From NCBI GenBank assembly GCA_002389265.1, contig DGOD01000031.1, positions 1 to 10,106 on the forward strand: 10,106 nt of DNA, written 5' to 3'. Numbering within the stretch: the first letter of the stretch is position 1; the number at the start of each line of letters is the position of its first letter. The position numbers and the translations under genes were made by a program. Shown here piece after piece: positions 7,232 through 10,106 of this stretch. This stretch comes from Gammaproteobacteria bacterium UBA4475. GTDB taxonomy: Bacteria > Pseudomonadota > Gammaproteobacteria > Pseudomonadales > Azotimanducaceae. Below the pieces are notes generated by a model. It searched no databases. It saw only the letters and a program-made list of their open reading frames with translations, and had not been told where the DNA came from.

Positions 7232-7270
7232 CCCCTGACTCCTTTTAACAGCGCCAGTGGCGATACCTAT

Positions 7271-7507
7271 ATGTGGATCAAAATCATCATTGTCTTGTTA
7301 TTCATTGCCAATATATTGGCGCTAAGCGGCGCGTTTTACACCCTGCTACTCGACCAAGGACGTGGTGGTAAACGCACAGCAAACCTATTGTTGGTCAGGG
7401 TGGTGCTGGCCCTTTTGTTGTTAGGCGTCGTAGTTTATGGCGTTTGGAATGGCGACCTAGGTGTGTCAGCACCCTGGCACGCCGATAATCGCACCGCGAC
7501 TCAATAA
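7271..7507 (+). CDS. DUF2909 (twin transmembrane) small membrane protein
   Basis: A 78-residue protein with two membrane helices (about 2-24 and 40-59) joined by a short polar loop, LLDQGRGGKRTAN (26-38), and a polar C-terminal tail. This is the layout of the DUF2909 family, commonly found inside gammaproteobacterial cytochrome c oxidase clusters. Its function is unknown; position suggests a role in oxidase assembly or stability. I chose the ATG at 7271, since the protein then begins MWIKIIIVLL; a TTG at 7211 would add 20 unlikely residues and overlap the promoter. The ribosome binding site is weak. It is the only plus-strand gene in the oxidase block, separating the coxA-ctaG-cox3 unit from the SURF1-sco unit, and ends upstream of the shared terminator. 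Confidence 0.82.
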   Translation: MWIKIIIVLLFIANILALSGAFYTLLLDQGRGGKRTANLLLVRVVLALLLLGVVVYGVWNGDLGVSAPWHADNRTATQ

Positions 7508-7640
7508 ATCTTGCGCTCTAAGACCATGTGAACAAAACTCGCCGGAAGATATCTCAGCGTCTGATTTAGTTGATCAAGTCCACCCTGTCATTGAATGTGT
7601 AAGCGGCCCGAAATCTAGACCTAGTCTTGGTCACCTCGGC

Positions 7641-7672
7641 AAAAAAAAACCTCGCATTCGCGAGGCTTTTTT
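7641..7672. terminator. Bidirectional Rho-independent terminator between DUF2909 and cox3
   Basis: A 6-bp GC-rich stem (CCTCGC at 7650-7655, GCGAGG at 7660-7665, loop ATTC) has nine A before it and, after one C, six T behind it. It therefore has a U-tract in either direction and can end both the DUF2909 transcript and the convergent coxA-ctaG-cox3 transcript. The rest of the 7508-7722 gap, about 180 bases, shows no gene, RNA or repeat that I can recognise. Confidence 0.88.
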
Positions 7673-7722
7673 GTAGCAAGTATTTTTACTACAGTGCTAT
7701 CGCTCTTATTGCCGTCTAATCC

Positions 7723-8628
7723 TTAGCTACCAAGGATGTAAACAAACAAGAACAGACCCAGCCAAACCACATCGACAAAGTGCCAGTACCAAGCAGCAGC
7801 TTCAAACCCAAAACAGTCATCCGGCTTGAAATGACCTTTGATGGCTCGAATCAGCATAACCAGCAGCATAAAAGTACCCAGGGTCACGTGCGCACCATGG
7901 AAACCCGTTAACATGAAGAAGGTCGTACCGTAGATACCCGCGGTCAAGGTTAACCCGAGTTCTGCGTAGGCATGTTCATATTCCAGTACCTGACAGATCA
8001 AAAAGGCGATACCGAGTCCTACAGTGAGCGCCAACCAACCTACGAGCTTGCTTCGGTTACCTTCGTTTAGGCCATGGTGAGCCATGGTTACAGTGAAACT
8101 GGAGCTAACAAGCAGCACGGTATTGACGAGCGGCAAACCATACCAACCCATGGGTTCAAGGGCGCCAGGAAAACGCGTTGGATCCGGCGTATCGACCATC
8201 GGCCATGCACCCACGAAATCGGGATAGAATAGATAGTCAGAGGGGACTCGGTTGCCTTCACCACCTAACCAAGGCACGACGAAGAATCGGACATAAAACA
8301 ACGCACCAAAGAAAGCGCCAAAGAACATGACTTCGGAGAAAATGAACCAGCTCATGCCCCAAACGTAAGATCGGTTCATCTGGTCACTGTAAAGTTTGGC
8401 CTGGTTCTCTTCGATCACCTTACTGAACCAGACAAACAAGGTCGCCGCCAATACTAACCCGCCGATAAGTAAGACCCAGGTGCCGAAAGAACTATCAACC
8501 CCGGCCGTCATCTCGTTGAGCATGTTGCCCATGCCAAACACGGTGAGAAAAATCCCCAAGGAAGCAAAAATAGGCAGTTTGCTGTCAGTGGGGACGTAAT
8601 ACGATTCGTAAGTTGCGTCATTTGCCAT
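7723..8628 (-). CDS. ctaE: Cytochrome c oxidase subunit III
   Basis: Subunit III of the aa3-type oxidase, an inner-membrane protein of seven helices that stabilises subunit I and supports proton uptake. The 301-residue product carries FSEVMFFGAFFGALF (97-111), with E99 corresponding to the conserved helix III glutamate, TMAHHGLNEGNR (181-192), TGFHGAHVTLGTFM (241-254) and YWHFVDVVWLGLFLFVY (281-297). A hydrophilic insertion (about 120-160) between helices III and IV resembles that seen in other gammaproteobacterial versions. The ATG at 8626-8628 is preceded by GGAGA with 7 bases of spacing, a strong ribosome binding site. The gene is 33 bases after ctaG and is the last gene before the terminator at 7641-7672. 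It is also called coxC or cox3. Confidence 0.97.
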   Translation of the reverse strand: MANDATYESYYVPTDSKLPIFASLGIFLTVFGMGNMLNEMTAGVDSSFGTWVLLIGGLVLAATLFVWFSKVIEENQAKLYSDQMNRSYVWGMSWFIFSEVMFFGAFFGALFYVRFFVVPWLGGEGNRVPSDYLFYPDFVGAWPMVDTPDPTRFPGALEPMGWYGLPLVNTVLLVSSSFTVTMAHHGLNEGNRSKLVGWLALTVGLGIAFLICQVLEYEHAYAELGLTLTAGIYGTTFFMLTGFHGAHVTLGTFMLLVMLIRAIKGHFKPDDCFGFEAAAWYWHFVDVVWLGLFLFVYILGS

Positions 8629-8661
8629 GTTTAATCTCCATCAAATTCGGCGCGGGTCTGC

Positions 8662-9219
8662 CTATTCTGCCGCTACTGCGGGCTGATCCTGGGGTTGCTC
8701 TGTAATATCGAACAATGTGTAAGATAACGTGAGTGTCTCAATCTCTGGAGGCACGTCGCGATCAATTATAAACCTCAACGGCATGTCCAGTGATTCACCA
8801 GCAGCCAGTTGTTGTTGCTCAAAACAAAAACATTCGGTCTTGTGTAAATAGGTGGCGGCCATAAACGGCGTGACACTCGGTACCGCTTGAGCCGTCATCG
8901 TCGTACGTGCAGGATTTCTGACGTAAAAATTCGTGATATTTAACTCGCCCGGGTGAACCTTCATCGAACGCACCTGAGGCCTAAAGTCCCAGGACATATC
9001 GACGTTATTATTGGTTAAAAACTGGATCGTTATGAGCCGGTCTTTATCAATTGTTTCCACCGTTGACTGCGTATATTGATCACCAGTCTTGCCGTTCAAA
9101 CCGGTTATCTCACAAAACACCGTATATAAGGGCACCAGAGCAAACCCAAAGCCGAACATACCGAAGGCAACTAGCACCAGCTTCAGGACGGTTCTCGGTT
9201 TTGGGACTGACTCTGTCAT
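8662..9219 (-). CDS. ctaG: Cytochrome c oxidase assembly protein CtaG/Cox11 (CuB chaperone)
   Basis: Cox11/CtaG delivers copper to the CuB centre of oxidase subunit I. The 185-residue product has a short cytoplasmic N-terminus, one membrane helix (about 11-30) and a periplasmic immunoglobulin-like domain. VPLYTVFCEITGLNGKT (29-45) is the family signature with C36; ECFCFEQQ (129-136) holds the copper-binding C130 and C132. MPLRFIIDRDVPPEIETLTLSYTLF spans the conserved C-terminal part (146-170). All expected cysteines are present. The ATG at 9217-9219 is preceded by AAGGA with 8 bases of spacing. It lies 22 bases after coxA and 33 before cox3, so all three are in one transcript. This is the Cox11-type protein, not the unrelated Bacillus protein also named CtaG. 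Confidence 0.97.
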   Translation of the reverse strand: MTESVPKPRTVLKLVLVAFGMFGFGFALVPLYTVFCEITGLNGKTGDQYTQSTVETIDKDRLITIQFLTNNNVDMSWDFRPQVRSMKVHPGELNITNFYVRNPARTTMTAQAVPSVTPFMAATYLHKTECFCFEQQQLAAGESLDMPLRFIIDRDVPPEIETLTLSYTLFDITEQPQDQPAVAAE

Positions 9220-9241
9220 AGTGTTTTTCCTTACGCTCTAG

Positions 9242-10106
9242 TTAACCGTGCGCTTCTTTAAGATCGACTTCATCCGGATGAGAAAACGTGTGGTATGGCG
9301 CAGGCGATGGAATCGTCCATTCCAGACCGTGCGCACCATCCCAAACTTGCGCCGTTGCTTTCTTGCCTGTCTTGATACATTTAATCACGATAAACAAAAA
9401 CAACAGCTGCGAGAACCCAAACAAGAATGCGCCGACACTGGACACCATGTTGTAGTCGGCAAACTGCAGCGCATAGTCAGGAATTCGACGCGGCATACCC
9501 GCTAGACCAATAAAGTGTTGTGGAAAGAAGGTGACGTTGACGCCCACAAACGATAACCAGAAGTGGGTTTTGCCCAAGGTCTCGTCGTACATGTTGCCGG
9601 TCCATTTTGGCAGCCAGTAATATACTGCAGCCATGATCGAGAAGATCGAACCTGGCACCAAGACATAGTGGAAGTGTGCGACCACAAAATAAGTGTCCTG
9701 GTACTGGAAGTCAGCTGGCGCTATAGACAACATCAGTCCCGACAATCCACCGATGGTGAACAAAATAACAAACGCAATGGCGAACAGCATGGGCGTTTCA
9801 AAGCTCATTGAGCCCTGCCACATTGTTGCTATCCAGTTGAATACTTTCACGCCGGTGGGTACCGCGATCAGCATAGTGGCATACATGAAATAAAGCTCGC
9901 CCGCTAAAGGCATACCCACAGTGAACATGTGGTGAGCCCAAACGATGAAAGACAAAAAGGCAATTGACGAAGTCGCATAAACCATTGATGCGTAGCCGAA
10001 CAGGCGCTTACGGGCAAACGTCGGGATAATCGCAGAGACAACACCAAACGCCGGCAAGATCATGATGTAGACCTCCGGGTGACCGAAGAACCAGAACACA
10101 TGCTGG
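9242..10106 (-). CDS. ctaD: Cytochrome c oxidase subunit I, C-terminal part (gene cut by the window edge)
   Basis: This is the catalytic subunit of the aa3-type oxidase, which reduces oxygen and pumps protons. The reading frame is open to the right edge (upstream residues Q-H-V), so the true start is outside; what looks like a GTG start at 10099 is an internal Val. About 287 residues are visible. Numbering from that Val: the CuB ligand H7 and the cross-linking Y11 in GHPEVY, the CuB ligands H56 and H57 in VWAHH, the K-channel K85 in PTGVKVFNW, the heme a3 ligand H142 and heme a ligand H144 in VVAHFHYVL. All match bovine H240, Y244, H290, H291, K319, H376 and H378. Q134 replaces the Mg ligand equivalent to bovine H368; D135 (D369) is kept. 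Subunit II would be expected further upstream. It is also called coxA or cox1. Confidence 0.97.
   Translation of the reverse strand, partial: QHVFWFFGHPEVYIMILPAFGVVSAIIPTFARKRLFGYASMVYATSSIAFLSFIVWAHHMFTVGMPLAGELYFMYATMLIAVPTGVKVFNWIATMWQGSMSFETPMLFAIAFVILFTIGGLSGLMLSIAPADFQYQDTYFVVAHFHYVLVPGSIFSIMAAVYYWLPKWTGNMYDETLGKTHFWLSFVGVNVTFFPQHFIGLAGMPRRIPDYALQFADYNMVSSVGAFLFGFSQLLFLFIVIKCIKTGKKATAQVWDGAHGLEWTIPSPAPYHTFSHPDEVDLKEAHG

Noticed and set aside
7508..7640. Possible small RNA or regulatory element in the gap after DUF2909, with short palindromes AGATATCT and TTGATCAA
   Set aside because: The palindromes are only 8 bases, with no promoter or stable fold around them; chance explains them.
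7461..7676. Plus-strand 71-codon frame running through the DUF2909 end into the terminator
   Set aside because: It overlaps a recognised gene in another frame, extends into the terminator and has no protein-like features.
1..10106. Mobile element, CRISPR array, toxin-antitoxin or defence island
   Set aside because: Almost every base is accounted for by conserved housekeeping and respiratory genes; there are no transposase, integrase, direct-repeat array or tRNA signals.

Overview
The window is a stretch of ordinary chromosome from a gammaproteobacterium, probably an aerobic marine or Pseudomonas-like lineage. I infer this from the gene families and gene order: polA, a DUF2782 gene and thrB sit together as in Pseudomonas, and the aa3-type cytochrome c oxidase cluster has the gammaproteobacterial order coxA, ctaG, cox3, DUF2909, SURF1, Sco-like gene, cyoE, sco. 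Genus cannot be decided from this sequence.

Left part (1-4164). Positions 1-206 lie downstream of polA and hold an imperfect hairpin and a possible 42-residue membrane peptide gene on the minus strand. DNA polymerase I (polA, minus) fills 207-2900 with all three domains intact. Diverging from it are a secreted DUF2782 protein (2935-3246, GTG start) and homoserine kinase ThrB (3250-4164, GTG start). These two are 3 bases apart and probably co-transcribed.

Right part (4178-10106). This is a respiratory block that meets thrB tail to tail across 13 bases. Reading on the minus strand, the structural unit is coxA (partial, cut by the right edge), ctaG and cox3, ending at a strong bidirectional terminator at 7641-7672. 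A second minus-strand unit follows: SURF1, a membrane-anchored Sco/thioredoxin-like protein, cyoE and sco. A small two-helix DUF2909 gene points the other way between the two units. It shares a short divergent promoter region with SURF1, where two -10 boxes overlap on opposite strands.

Together the right-hand genes encode the oxidase subunits I and III and the factors that load copper (CtaG for CuB, Sco for CuA) and heme (CyoE farnesylates heme B to heme O; SURF1 helps insert heme A). The heme A synthase gene ctaA/COX15, usually found between the Sco-like gene and cyoE, is absent: only 94 bases separate those two genes here.

I found no mobile element, CRISPR array, tRNA or rRNA, and no sign of an exotic defence or biosynthetic system. 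No gene-free stretch exceeds 300 bases; the longest is 7508-7722, which holds the terminator and nothing else I recognise. The points most worth following up are the missing ctaA, a His-to-Gln change at a magnesium ligand of subunit I, the Sco-like protein with its metal-binding His replaced, and the small ORF below polA.
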